The notes: generated by a model from the letters alone, not told the origin. Counted from the first letter of the stretch, positions 9,371 to 18,711 are shown. The stretch: 64,000 nt of DNA from Marinisporobacter sp. (GCA_025210525.1 JAOARP010000020.1:124001-188000), one strand, 5' to 3'. Numbers and translations: made by a program.

Positions 9371-9402
9371 GGAACGATACATTATTCCTTACTCTTTTTT
9401 TA
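9365..9402 (+). terminator. Terminator after ytfJ
   Basis: GAGTAAGGAA and TTCCTTACTC form a perfect 10-bp stem with a 10-base loop, followed by a run of T. Confidence 0.85.
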
Positions 9403-9475
9403 TTTTATATTTGTATTTTTTCATCATAAGTAGCTCATACTAGGATTAGTTATTTTAACAAATGGAGTGATGAAT

Positions 9476-10594
9476 TTGAAGAGACAAAGAATTTTTATCT
9501 TTATTGTAATGAGTCTTTTTTTTACTATCCATACAACAATAGCTATTGGACAAGCTATGACTATATCAGCTAGTAGTGCCATTGTAATGGATGTAAAAAC
9601 AGGAAGGGTACTATATAAAAATAATATTAATGATAGAAAACCTATGGCAAGTACTACAAAAATTATGACTGCTTTATTAGGATTAGAAGAATGTTCATTA
9701 GATAAAAATATAAAAGTTCCTAAAAATGCAGTTGGTGTAGAAGGATCATCTATTTATTTAAATTATGATGAAACCTTAACAATGAAAGACTTGGTTTATG
9801 GGCTAATGCTAAGATCAGGAAATGATGCGGCAGTAGCTATTGCAACTCATGTTTCAGGTTCTGTAGAAAAATTTGCCTGTCTTATGAATGAAAGAGCGAA
9901 AAAAATAGGAGCAAATAATACAAATTTTGTAAATCCCCATGGATTACATCACAAAGATCATTATACTACAGCCTATGATCTTGCTCTTATTACAAGGGAA
10001 GCTTTAATGAATCCAAAATTTAAAGAAATTGTAAAGACAAAAATGTGGGTTGCGGATCGAGAAGGTTTTAAATATTTTCATAATAAAAACAAGACATTAA
10101 GACAATTTGAAGGTGGAGATGGCGTTAAGACAGGGTATACAAAAGTAGCAGGAAGATGTTTGGTTACCTCTGCTACAAGAGATGGAGTACAGCTTGTTTG
10201 CGTGGTATTAAATGATCCTAATTGGTTTCAAGATTCATATAATTTACTAGATCATGCATTTAATGAATACAAGCCTGTGTCTATATTGAAAAAGGATGCT
10301 GTTGTTAAAACCATTGGTGTAGAGAATGGAAAGAAAAAAAACACGAAAGTAGTTGCAAAGGAAAATATTTTATTCCCCTTGACAGAAGAAGAAAGTCAAG
10401 GAATTCGAACCCTATTAGAAATAAAAGAAAGCTATAAAGCACCTATAAAAAGAGGGCAAAAAATGGGAAAAGTTAAAATATATCTTAATGATGATTTATT
10501 ATATACTACAGACATTATAGCAAGAGAAGATATTGAAGAAAAAGATTTAAAAGATAAAGTTTTAGATTTTGTTCAAAGAAAAAGCCCAATATAA
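9476..10594 (+). CDS. D-alanyl-D-alanine carboxypeptidase, S11 family (second copy)
   Basis: The 372-residue precursor has a signal peptide (KRQRIFIFIVMSLFFTIHTT..) and the catalytic motifs STTK (Ser59, Lys62), SGN in RSGNDAAVA and KTGYT in GVKTGYTKVAG. A C-terminal PBP5-like domain follows. It is a paralogue of the enzyme at 5593. I prefer the TTG at 9476, eight bases after GGAG; ATG at 9470 and GTG at 9467 are too close to the ribosome site. It probably removes terminal D-Ala in the cell wall or spore cortex; DacB-type and DacF-type cannot be separated here. Confidence 0.87.
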   Translation: MKRQRIFIFIVMSLFFTIHTTIAIGQAMTISASSAIVMDVKTGRVLYKNNINDRKPMASTTKIMTALLGLEECSLDKNIKVPKNAVGVEGSSIYLNYDETLTMKDLVYGLMLRSGNDAAVAIATHVSGSVEKFACLMNERAKKIGANNTNFVNPHGLHHKDHYTTAYDLALITREALMNPKFKEIVKTKMWVADREGFKYFHNKNKTLRQFEGGDGVKTGYTKVAGRCLVTSATRDGVQLVCVVLNDPNWFQDSYNLLDHAFNEYKPVSILKKDAVVKTIGVENGKKKNTKVVAKENILFPLTEEESQGIRTLLEIKESYKAPIKRGQKMGKVKIYLNDDLLYTTDIIAREDIEEKDLKDKVLDFVQRKSPI

Positions 10595-10633
10595 AAATTT
10601 AACAAACTTCATGTAACCAAATTAAGAGATAAG

Positions 10634-10661
10634 AAATACCCTATAATTATAGGGTATTTTT
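10634..10661 (+). terminator. Terminator after second S11 carboxypeptidase
   Basis: AAATACCCTAT and ATAGGGTATTT form a nearly loopless palindrome followed by T; because of its symmetry it may work in both directions. Confidence 0.75.
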
Positions 10662-10687
10662 ATTGCTTGAAATGGGAGGGATGCATA

Positions 10688-11656
10688 TTGGACGAAAGAT
10701 TTGGCTGTATAGATGCTGGAAGTGAATATTGTCCATGTCATTTAGCTGAAACAAAAGATTGTTTGATTTGTTCTCAACTTCAAGGGAAAGACTTTTGTGA
10801 TTGTAATTGGAGTGGAGTATGTATCTATCAAAATTTTCATTGGTGCGGAAATAAAAAAAATGATATGCGTACAGTTGTTGAAGGAAGAATTATTGAAAGA
10901 AAAAAGATTCATGAGGAAATAGTGCTCTTTAAATTAAGTGTTACTAAAACTCTTGCAAGACAATTGAAGCAACCAGGGTCTTATGTATTTTTGAGAGATC
11001 CAGAAAAACCATATTTTTTTAATGTACCTATGTCTATTATGGATGCAAATGAAAATACAGGAGAAATTCATATAGCTGTACAAATTATAGGACCAAAAAC
11101 GAAATCATTAATAACATGTACAGATAAAATTTTAATAAAGGGACCCTACTGGAATGGGGTATTAGGAATAAAAAAATTAAAAATGACAAAAGGAGAAAAT
11201 GTTTTGATTGCTGCAAGGGGGATTGCATTAGCTCCATCTGTGCTTGCTATAAAATATTTGTTGAAGAATCACAATAAAATTACTTTCATTATGGATCCTG
11301 GGAAACTGGGAATGGTTTTTGTTCGTGATTATATAAAAAATCTAAACTTAGAAACAATAGAGTTGAATTTCAAAGAAGAAAAAGGGCTGAAAGATTTTAG
11401 CAATATATTAGATAGAGGAGATTATTCTCTCGTCTATAGTGCAGGCTCTGATAGGTTTCATAAGAGAGTAGAAAATGCTATAGTGAAGATGTGTAAAGAT
11501 ATTAAATTTGTGATTACAAACAATACCCATATGTGCTGTGGAGAAGGAGTTTGTGGTTCTTGTTCGTATAAAACAAAGGGCGGGACAACAGTTAAGATGT
11601 GTAAATGTCAGTTAGAGCCCAAAGAATTATTAGAAGGGAGGAAGGTGAATGGCTAA
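10688..11656 (+). CDS. PyrK-like flavin/iron-sulfur electron-transfer reductase with Cys-rich N-terminus
   Basis: The 322-residue protein carries a Cys-rich N-terminal segment (about 12 cysteines in the first 65 residues, pattern C-x5-C-x-C...C-x2-C), then a ferredoxin-reductase-like FAD and NAD(P) domain pair (about 70-290), and a C-terminal [2Fe-2S] motif CCGEGVCGSCSYKT...MCKC as in PyrK. Such proteins shuttle electrons between NAD(P)H and a partner flavoenzyme or ferredoxin. The TTG at 10688 has GGGAGGG seven bases upstream. It overlaps the following FAD oxidoreductase by eight bases, so the two form a couple; that partner is broken in this strain. Confidence 0.75.
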   Translation: MDERFGCIDAGSEYCPCHLAETKDCLICSQLQGKDFCDCNWSGVCIYQNFHWCGNKKNDMRTVVEGRIIERKKIHEEIVLFKLSVTKTLARQLKQPGSYVFLRDPEKPYFFNVPMSIMDANENTGEIHIAVQIIGPKTKSLITCTDKILIKGPYWNGVLGIKKLKMTKGENVLIAARGIALAPSVLAIKYLLKNHNKITFIMDPGKLGMVFVRDYIKNLNLETIELNFKEEKGLKDFSNILDRGDYSLVYSAGSDRFHKRVENAIVKMCKDIKFVITNNTHMCCGEGVCGSCSYKTKGGTTVKMCKCQLEPKELLEGRKVNG

Positions 11657-12686
11657 AGTAGTAATCATTGGAGGCGGCTGGGCAGGTGTAGCAGCTGCTA
11701 TTACAGCTAAAAAAGCAGGAGCTAAGGTAATCGTCATAGAAAGAATGGATATGCTTTTAGGGTTAGGAAACGTTGGAGGGATCATGAGAAACAATGGAAG
11801 ATATACGGCAGCTGAAGAATGTATTTTGCTTGGGGCAAAAGAGCTTTTTCATATTACAGATGAAGCATCAAGACATGTAAACATTGACTTTCCTGGGCAC
11901 AAACATGCAAGTCTCTATGATGTATGTAAAGTAGAACCTATGGTCAGAAGACTATTAATAGATATGGATATTGAAATAGTATTAAAAGCTAGAGCAGTAG
12001 ATGTAAACGTAGTAGATAATAGGATTAAAGCAATCATATTGCAGGATGGAAAAAACATTGAAGGGGATGTATTTATAGAAACAACAGGTTCAACAGGTCC
12101 TATGGGAAATTGCTTAAGATATGGAAATGGTTGTTCTATGTGCATTCTAAGATGTCCTTCCTTTGGACCTAGAGTGAGTATTAGTCAAAAAGCTGGAGTA
12201 GAAGATTTGATAGGTAAGAGGAAAGATGGATCTTATGGAGCTTTTAGTGGATCTTGCAAACTAAATAAGGATTCTCTAAGCAAAGAAATTGTTGAGGAGT
12301 TAAATAAAAATGGAGTTGTCTTATTACCTGTTCCGAAAGAAGAAATTAATACAAAAAAATTAGATATGAAAGTATGTCAACAATATGCGTTAAAGGAATT
12401 TGCTGAAAATTTAGTGCTATTAGATACAGGTCATGCAAAGCTCATGGCGCCATTTTATCCATTAGAAAAGCTTAGGAAATTCAAGGGACTTGAAAATGCA
12501 AGATATGAAGATCCTTACTCAGGTGGAATTGGAAATTCTATAAGGTATTTATCTATTGCACCGAGAGACAATACTATGAAGGTTAAAAAACTAAAAAATT
12601 TATTCTGTGCAGGAGAAAAAGCAGGACTCTTTGTAGGGCATACAGATGCACTTAATACCAAAGTGCTACATATAAGATTTTTGTGA
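11649..12686 (+). pseudogene. 5' part of an FAD-dependent oxidoreductase, interrupted by a 12 kb insertion
   Basis: The frame starts with a Rossmann FAD motif (VVIIGGGWAGVAAAITAKKAG), contains a Cys cluster (NGCSMCILRCPSFGPRVS) and reaches the C-terminal FAD-binding signature FCAGEKAGLFVGHTDA near residue 333. Homology then stops: the next residues (LNTKVLHIRFL) are foreign and a TGA follows. The missing tail, beginning EAIATGSLAGHNSVR, is encoded at 24824-25108 in the same orientation. The 345-codon product lacks about 90 residues of the flavin-binding end and is probably inactive or altered unless the island excises. Confidence 0.85.
12640..12652. other. Putative left attachment junction (attL core)
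   Basis: Chromosomal reading ...GGGCATACAGA ends here and foreign sequence begins. The exact crossover could be GA at 12645 or GC at 12648; both occur at the equivalent place on the right side and both restore the frame. Confidence 0.55.
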
Positions 12687-13065
12687 AATAACAGTGTATT
12701 TATAGTTTTGTAAAAAGATTTTTACATTTATAGTATAGCTAATTTTATGAATTACACAATTTATGAGGGGTGTTTAGTTATTAATAATTTTTAAAATAGT
12801 AAATATCATGTTAATATTTTCCCATGAAAGATTAAATAAGCATTTATATTTTGACAAAATTATGTAAAAATTTTTAATGCTATTTGAAAATCTCAAAGAA
12901 TAATGTAGAATTAGAGATAAAGGAGCTAACAAAAAATCCTATTTTAGGATTATAGAGGTAGGATTTTTAGTTTTTATTAATTTAACATGAAAAGAGATGC
13001 TTTTAGAGGTAGCACAAATTGATAGATCTAAAATAAATAGTTCTATATTAAAGAGGAGTTTTTTT
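12687..13065 (+). promoter_or_regulatory. Promoter and long structured leader upstream of the RT-nitrilase gene
   Basis: This AT-rich gap holds no convincing gene. TTGACA at 12851-12856 with an AT-rich -10 region near 12873-12880 is a plausible sigma-A promoter. Downstream, AATCCTA (12935-12941) can pair either with TAGGATT (12945-12951, three-base loop) or, extended to AAAAATCCTA, with TAGGATTTTT (12959-12968). The two pairings exclude each other and the second ends in a T run, resembling an attenuator. It may instead be part of a noncoding RNA belonging to the reverse transcriptase. Transcript ends are not visible from sequence. Confidence 0.45.
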
Positions 13066-16000
13066 ATGAATAAGCAAAAGGAAGATGAATTTTTGACCCA
13101 ATCTCAATTATTAGCTCTAATAAGATGGGCATATCGAAAATTGAAATTAGTTGTATACTATGATAATTCACAATTGTTTCTAAGAGAAAAGATATCTCAA
13201 TTTGAAGATGAAAAAATTGAGAGTAAATTAAAAGCAATTAGTAAGATGATAATGACCTACAGTAAAGAAGGAAATTTTGAAAAATATTTAAACGAGATAA
13301 GTTATTATTGTTTACCTAAAAAAGTAAGTTTACAAAAAGAAAAAGAATCTAATATTATTCGAAATTTTACAGAAGGTAAAAGTGAGGTTAATAAGGTCAC
13401 CTATTATATAGATTTGCCAGTAGAAGGACATATACTAGGAGTGTTGTGGATCTTATTAGTAGGGGGTGAATTACAAAAAAAATATAAAGATTTTGCATAT
13501 GGAAATATATTGTATGACAGTTTTCAACAGAATCATAATAAATTATTTCGACCATACTTTAAACAATATGAAAAATGGAGAGATCAGGCTATTAGAAAAG
13601 TAGAAGAATTGAAAAATAATGAGCAACAAAGCATGTTGATTGCATTAGATATAAAAGATTATTATTACTCAGCAAATGTTTCTTTTAAAAAACTAAAAGA
13701 AGATATATTCAATAAAAATACGTATATAAATATTAACAGCGCTTTACTAATAGAGGACTCTGAATCGAATCATGAAAAAGGACAAGAGAAAATTAAAATT
13801 GATGAGTTAGCAAAAGAATTAACAGTTTGGATAGAAAATGTTTTTAGTGAATATAGTAAGAAAATTTTAGATAATAATAAAAAAGAAGATAAAAGGGTTA
13901 TGATACCTATTGGATTCTTACCAAGTAATATTATTGCAAATTGGTATATTTATGAATTTGACAAAGCTGTACAACAAAAAATAAATCCTGCATATTATGG
14001 CAGATATGTAGATGATATTATTATAGTAATCAAAAAAAATGGCTTTGAAGAGGAGTATAAAAATATAGACCAATTTATTCAAGATAAAATGTGTATGTAT
14101 AAATTGTTAGATAAGAGATATATGGTAGTAGAAAATAATCGTGTAAAATATAAAGAACCGAGATCATTATTAGAATTAGCAAAATGTATACCTTATGATG
14201 AAATAGAAACAAAAAAAGTTTTGGGAGAGATACTGAAAGAAAAAGAAGTAAATCAGAAAATACATGATATTTTTGGTAAGCATACTGAGACGGATATAAA
14301 TTGGAATTGTAAAAGAGAAAATATTTTTAAACTTACATTCCGAAAATGTTTAAAGAGTATAAAAAACAAAGAAGATAGAGAATGGGATAAATTACAAGAG
14401 AATATTCTGAATAAATTTTTTGTAAAAATTAAGTTTGCTGGAAAAGAAATTAAAAAAGTTTATGTTTTTTCTATAGATAAGAACTTAGCTATTCAAAGTG
14501 AAAAAATAAGATTATATGATTTTAAACATACAGGAGATGAAAGTATTATAAATCATTTCAAAGAAGAATTAAAAAGAAATGCAAGTGTATTCAAATATTT
14601 ACCAGAGAAAGGTAACGTATTGGAAGCTTTTGAAAAAGAGATATATAAGATAGATTTTTCAGAAGGAGAAAATAAAATTCGTAGTATAGAGAATATTGAA
14701 ATTAATAAATATAATTTATCTAAAATATTAGCACAACTACTATATTTTGATTCTGTTGATCATACAGATGATGTAATTGATATTATTTTGGGAAAGATAG
14801 TAAAAATATTTAAAGATAATAATGCCATAAAGTTTTGGATGTTTTGGGAAAAAGTACTGTTATATTTTTTAATCACAGAAAATAAAGGGAAAATTTTTGA
14901 ATTAGTGAATTCTTTAAATAAGGCAATAAATGATATTAGTATAGAGTTGGATTCTTTTCAGAATTATCGTGTAAAAATAGAAAAAGAAAAGATAAGAGAA
15001 AAAATAAAAAAAGGTTTAAAGCTACATTTTAAAATAGCTCTGTCAATGGTTTATGCATTAGATGATAAATTACTAATAGATTTAAATATGAAAACTGACA
15101 ATGCTTTTAAATGTATTTTAGATGAGAAAAAATATAAAGATGATTTAGGAATAAGGAAAGAACAATTTAGAAGATCCAATATGTTAAGACATCAATATGT
15201 GACAGAATCGTTGCTAAATTATACAAAGTTAGTAATTGATAAATCTAAGCGAGAAAAAATTAAAATAGAGAAATTAAGTTTAAATAAAAGTCAATATGAG
15301 GGTAGAAAGAGTAATAATGGTTTTAGATGTAATGTATTAAATCCCATATATAAAATACAAGAATGTGAATATCGTAAAAATAATATTTGCTGCGATATGA
15401 AAGAAGATGTATTTTGTATGTATGGAATTCATGAAGAGGCAAAAAAATATACTCCTCGCTTCGTTCATTTACATGAATGTATTTTGTATCATATTAACTT
15501 AGCCATGGCTCAAGGAAAAGTATTGCGAAATGGTGAATACATTAAGGAGGCATATAAATTATATCAAGAAATAAATAACTTAGAGGACAATAAAATAAAC
15601 AAATCAAATGAAGATACAATAAATAAATATATATTAAAGGGAGAAGAAATAAAAGCTGAAGAAACAAAAATTGAGGATATAGAAAAAACTAATTTACCGA
15701 TAGAGTATGTAGAACATTTAAAGGAAACAGAAGATGAATTGATTCGACAAAAAATAGCGAATATTAATTTTGTAGGTATAGCTAATGAAGAAGTATTAAA
15801 TAAATTAAAGATAGCTATTGTTCATATGAAAATTAATGCAGAAAACTTAGAAGAGAGTTTTAAGAAAACACCTATATTATCAAAAGAAAGAAAAGAAGAG
15901 TTATTTTCTTTGTTAAATAGGGCAGTAAAAAAAGGTGCAGAAATGATTATTTTTCCTGAAGTAAGTATACCTTATATTTGGTTGAAGCAAATTGTGAATT

Positions 16001-16716
16001 TTGCTAGAAAAAGACAAGTTGCTATTGTATGTGGATTGGAACATATTATATATGAAAATCAATTAGCTTGTAATTATTTAGCCACAATTTTGCCTGAAAA
16101 GAAAATCAGGGAAGATTTGATGACTACTAATAGTAAAAAGTATGAGTACTATACATCTGCAATTGTAAAGTTAAGATTAAAAAATCATTACTCGCCGAAT
16201 GAAGAAAAATGGGTAAGAGGATTTGGATGGATTAATCCAACAGAACAGAAGGAAATAAATTTGAAAGTTAATCCAAAGGAGTATGATTTATTTATATGGA
16301 GAGGTATTTATTTTGCTTGTTACAGTTGCTTTGAACTTGCAGATATCAGAGATCGTTCAATTTTTGCTTCACATGTAGATCTAATAATAGGCTGTGTACA
16401 TAATAAAGATTTACATTATTATGAAGCCATTATGGATTCATTGTCTAGAGACATTCATTGTTATTTTGCGCATGTAAATAATGCTACATTAGGGGACAAT
16501 CGGATTAGTCAACCTAGCAAAACAATAGAGAAAAATATATTACAAATTTCAAAGGGAATAAATAATACTGTTCTTTTAGGCGAGATAGATATAAAAAAAC
16601 TTAGAGAATTTCAACGACTAAAATATGAGTTGCAATTGGATAAGAAAGTGTTTAAGCCGACACCTCCCAAATTTCAAAGACATAATGTCATTGCTCGTAT
16701 GAACAAGCCAAGATAA
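13066..16716 (+). CDS. Reverse transcriptase-nitrilase fusion (DRT type 1 / UG1-like antiphage protein)
   Basis: The 1216-residue protein has an N-terminal reverse transcriptase: motif A LDIKDYYYS with Asp195, motif B-like IPIGFLPSNIIANWYIYEF near 281, and the active site YVDD at 314-317. A long helical, Lys/Glu-rich middle region with a Cys-containing patch (ECEYRKNNICCDMKEDVFC) follows. The C-terminus is a carbon-nitrogen hydrolase domain with the expected triad: Glu965 in FPEVS, Lys1039 in KLRLKNHY and Cys1088 in CYSCFELAD. Fusion of an unknown-group RT to a nitrilase is the hallmark of defence-associated RT type 1. The ATG at 13066 is chosen because AGAGGAG lies seven bases before it; an in-frame ATG at 12997 has a weaker site. 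A channel-like gene follows 15 bases later. Confidence 0.85.
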   Translation: MNKQKEDEFLTQSQLLALIRWAYRKLKLVVYYDNSQLFLREKISQFEDEKIESKLKAISKMIMTYSKEGNFEKYLNEISYYCLPKKVSLQKEKESNIIRNFTEGKSEVNKVTYYIDLPVEGHILGVLWILLVGGELQKKYKDFAYGNILYDSFQQNHNKLFRPYFKQYEKWRDQAIRKVEELKNNEQQSMLIALDIKDYYYSANVSFKKLKEDIFNKNTYININSALLIEDSESNHEKGQEKIKIDELAKELTVWIENVFSEYSKKILDNNKKEDKRVMIPIGFLPSNIIANWYIYEFDKAVQQKINPAYYGRYVDDIIIVIKKNGFEEEYKNIDQFIQDKMCMYKLLDKRYMVVENNRVKYKEPRSLLELAKCIPYDEIETKKVLGEILKEKEVNQKIHDIFGKHTETDINWNCKRENIFKLTFRKCLKSIKNKEDREWDKLQENILNKFFVKIKFAGKEIKKVYVFSIDKNLAIQSEKIRLYDFKHTGDESIINHFKEELKRNASVFKYLPEKGNVLEAFEKEIYKIDFSEGENKIRSIENIEINKYNLSKILAQLLYFDSVDHTDDVIDIILGKIVKIFKDNNAIKFWMFWEKVLLYFLITENKGKIFELVNSLNKAINDISIELDSFQNYRVKIEKEKIREKIKKGLKLHFKIALSMVYALDDKLLIDLNMKTDNAFKCILDEKKYKDDLGIRKEQFRRSNMLRHQYVTESLLNYTKLVIDKSKREKIKIEKLSLNKSQYEGRKSNNGFRCNVLNPIYKIQECEYRKNNICCDMKEDVFCMYGIHEEAKKYTPRFVHLHECILYHINLAMAQGKVLRNGEYIKEAYKLYQEINNLEDNKINKSNEDTINKYILKGEEIKAEETKIEDIEKTNLPIEYVEHLKETEDELIRQKIANINFVGIANEEVLNKLKIAIVHMKINAENLEESFKKTPILSKERKEELFSLLNRAVKKGAEMIIFPEVSIPYIWLKQIVNFARKRQVAIVCGLEHIIYENQLACNYLATILPEKKIREDLMTTNSKKYEYYTSAIVKLRLKNHYSPNEEKWVRGFGWINPTEQKEINLKVNPKEYDLFIWRGIYFACYSCFELADIRDRSIFASHVDLIIGCVHNKDLHYYEAIMDSLSRDIHCYFAHVNNATLGDNRISQPSKTIEKNILQISKGINNTVLLGEIDIKKLREFQRLKYELQLDKKVFKPTPPKFQRHNVIARMNKPR

Positions 16717-16731
16717 ATAGGGAGGAGAATA

Positions 16732-17721
16732 ATGTTTAGAAAATTAATGGATACATATTGGTTATATGAAGGACAAAAATTTAGTGATGATGAAATATCC
16801 GCTGAAAATAATCAAGAAATTAAAATGAAGATGAAAGAATATAATGCCAAGATAGGCACAAAAACAAATAAGTTTTTTTTATTATTAGATATGTATTTGA
16901 TCTTTATGATTTATTGTGGGAATTCTCTTGGTGAAATAAAAAAAGCAAGTAGGCTTGTGAGTATAACAGATGTGTTTAATAAAATAGATAATATACTCAT
17001 ATTAATTGTGGTAGGTATAGCTATCATTAGATTTTGTAAAAATAGCTATAAGGATTTAAAGAAACTAGATGATGAATTAATAAATTTTATATATTGCTCA
17101 TTTAAGTTGGACAAAAAATTACTAGAAAAATGTGAAAATAAGCAGTCTAGATGTATGAAACCGAAAAATGTATTATGGTTTATGGTTATTACTTTGTCTA
17201 TTAGGTGGGCTTGCATATATATTTTCAATCCTACAATAAAAGAATACATTTATGTGTTATGTGGTATTGGTGTAATATGGATATTTGGTTATTCAAGACC
17301 AAGGCATTTCTTTAAAGTGTTTTTGAAGGATGCGTATAAGAAGTTGAATGGAATAGACACTGCAAATGAGGAAAATGTAGATCGGAAAAAGAATAGCCCA
17401 ACTAAAGAAACTAGAAAATGGAGAAGAGCAAAATTAGCATTGAAGAGCTATTTGAACTTGATTTTGGATTATGCAATTTTATATTATATTCTAGATAAAT
17501 TGTATATACTACTAGGTGTATCTAAAGGAGCATTTGAAAAAAATTTTGATAATATTGTACATAGTATATATTATAGTATTGTAACCATTACTGGAGTAGG
17601 ATATGGGGAACAACATCCCTTAAGTAATATTGCAAGAATCTATGTTTCTTTACAAGTTATTTGTGGATTAATTCTCATAGGATTAAATTTTGCAATATAT
17701 ATGAATGAAGAAAAGAAATAA
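16732..17721 (+). CDS. Membrane protein with K+ channel-like pore, partner of the RT-nitrilase
   Basis: The 329-residue protein has hydrophobic segments near residues 47-64, 86-102, 148-165 and 170-187, a charged cytoplasmic stretch, then a C-terminal two-helix pore unit: a helix at about 240-262, a pore loop with selectivity-filter-like TITGVGYGE (residues 285-293) and a last helix at about 304-325. This is the Ion_trans_2 / K+ channel pattern. It starts 15 bases after the RT-nitrilase behind GGGAGGAG, so both are surely cotranscribed. I infer that it is the membrane effector or sensor of the same defence system; some DRT type 1 loci are reported with a second membrane-protein gene, but I cannot verify homology here. 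Confidence 0.72.
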   Translation: MFRKLMDTYWLYEGQKFSDDEISAENNQEIKMKMKEYNAKIGTKTNKFFLLLDMYLIFMIYCGNSLGEIKKASRLVSITDVFNKIDNILILIVVGIAIIRFCKNSYKDLKKLDDELINFIYCSFKLDKKLLEKCENKQSRCMKPKNVLWFMVITLSIRWACIYIFNPTIKEYIYVLCGIGVIWIFGYSRPRHFFKVFLKDAYKKLNGIDTANEENVDRKKNSPTKETRKWRRAKLALKSYLNLILDYAILYYILDKLYILLGVSKGAFEKNFDNIVHSIYYSIVTITGVGYGEQHPLSNIARIYVSLQVICGLILIGLNFAIYMNEEKK

Positions 17722-17960
17722 AAAGAAGATATGATTTTGTGTTCTATATTTTGCTAAGTGAGGAATATATAATTTTAAATAATTAGATGGAAGAAAACTC
17801 GAAAAATAACAGACTAAAAAATGAATAAAGGTTGGGGCAGTGAATGAAAATAGAGAGTTTAAGACATGGAAAAGTTACCAAATCGTAATGAGTATGTAAC
17901 AAAAAATATTCCTAAATATGTTATTCTATAGGTGCTTCGGAAAAAGGAGATGATGGACCT

Positions 17961-18416
17961 ATGAAATTAGCAGAGGCATTGATTTTAAGAGCAGATTATC
18001 AAAAGAGAATCCAGCAATTGAAAAGAAGACTAGAAAATAGTGCCAAAGTGCAAGACGGAGAAGAGCCTCCTGAAAATCCACAAAAGCTTTTGAAGGAATT
18101 AAACACAATTATGGATGAATTAACAATACTCATTCAAAGAATCAATAAAACGAATAGCTTTACAAAATTTGATGATGAACATTCATTAGCAGATATATTA
18201 GCAGAGCGAGATAAAATATGGAATAAAAGACAGATATTAAGCCATTTGATTGAATCGGCTGTAGTAAAGCAAGAGAGGTATAGTCGTTCAGAGGTGAAGT
18301 TTTTTAGTACTATAGATATTGCAAAAATACAAAAGGAAGTAGATGGGTTATCTAAAAGATTTCGAGAATTAGATACAAAGATACAAGCAAAAAACTGGAC
18401 AACAGAAATAAAATAA
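17961..18416 (+). CDS. DIP1984 (septicolysin-like) family protein
   Basis: The 151-residue product is almost entirely helical and charged and matches the DIP1984 family: MKLAEALILRADYQKRIQQLKRRL at the start, EDPP-like GEEPPENPQKLL near residue 37, and INKTNSFTKFDDEHSLADILAERD near 62. The name septicolysin is historical; no pore-forming activity is implied. A GGAG lies 11 bases before the ATG. From memory, comparative studies place DIP1984 proteins among RNA-repair or tRNA-like RNA loci; here a structured RNA-like sequence follows directly. No RtcB ligase or Band-7 gene is present in the window. Confidence 0.8.
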   Translation: MKLAEALILRADYQKRIQQLKRRLENSAKVQDGEEPPENPQKLLKELNTIMDELTILIQRINKTNSFTKFDDEHSLADILAERDKIWNKRQILSHLIESAVVKQERYSRSEVKFFSTIDIAKIQKEVDGLSKRFRELDTKIQAKNWTTEIK

Positions 18417-18449
18417 AAAATTCAGTTGGTAGACTTCAATTGACAAAAG

Positions 18450-18544
18450 TGAGTATAAACCCGCCAACAGGGAAAGTTGGAACAATTAATGGAAAGTATG
18501 GAGCAGGCTAGTGGTTCGATTCCACATTGTACAACTTATGCTCA
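18450..18544 (+). ncRNA. Candidate tRNA-like structured RNA downstream of the DIP1984 gene
   Basis: The stretch folds into nested stems. P1: TGAGTATAA (18450-18458) with TTATGCTCA (18536-18544), nine pairs with one G-U. A small CCC/GGG hairpin (18460-18462/18470-18472) follows. P2: GTTG-GA-ACAAT (18476-18486) with ATTGT-A-CAAC (18526-18535). The apical element GTGG-TTCGATT-CCAC (18511-18525) has the seven-base T-loop sequence of a tRNA, and P2 is closed directly behind it as an acceptor stem would be. No anticodon arm or standard D arm is visible, so it is not a tRNA gene. Its 5' and 3' ends are unknown. Confidence 0.45.
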
Positions 18545-18711
18545 GTATTGTTACAAGTGTACAAATAGATTGTAAAAGTAACTACCGTGTACTAGTTTGT
18601 TAATGAGGTTGAGGTGTGGGTAAGGGGATATATGAGGTGATCTAATGATTACAAAACCTACTAAGGAGGGATTTATTGTATTACTTCCGTTTTACTAACG
18701 GAGGTGATGAT

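Noticed and set aside
11649-12686. Terminal TGA at 12684 as a selenocysteine codon of the FAD oxidoreductase
   Set aside because: The residues before it are not homologous to the family, no SECIS-like hairpin follows, and the real tail is found at 24824.
12687-13065. CRISPR-like repeats in the RT leader because of three TAGGAT copies
   Set aside because: The copies are only about seven to ten bases, irregularly spaced and part of hairpins, with no spacers.
18421-18440. CAGTTGGTAGA resembles a tRNA D-loop upstream of the T-arm-like hairpin
   Set aside because: No acceptor and anticodon arms fit at normal distances between it and the T-arm, so a true tRNA gene is not supported; kept only as part of the tRNA-like RNA idea.
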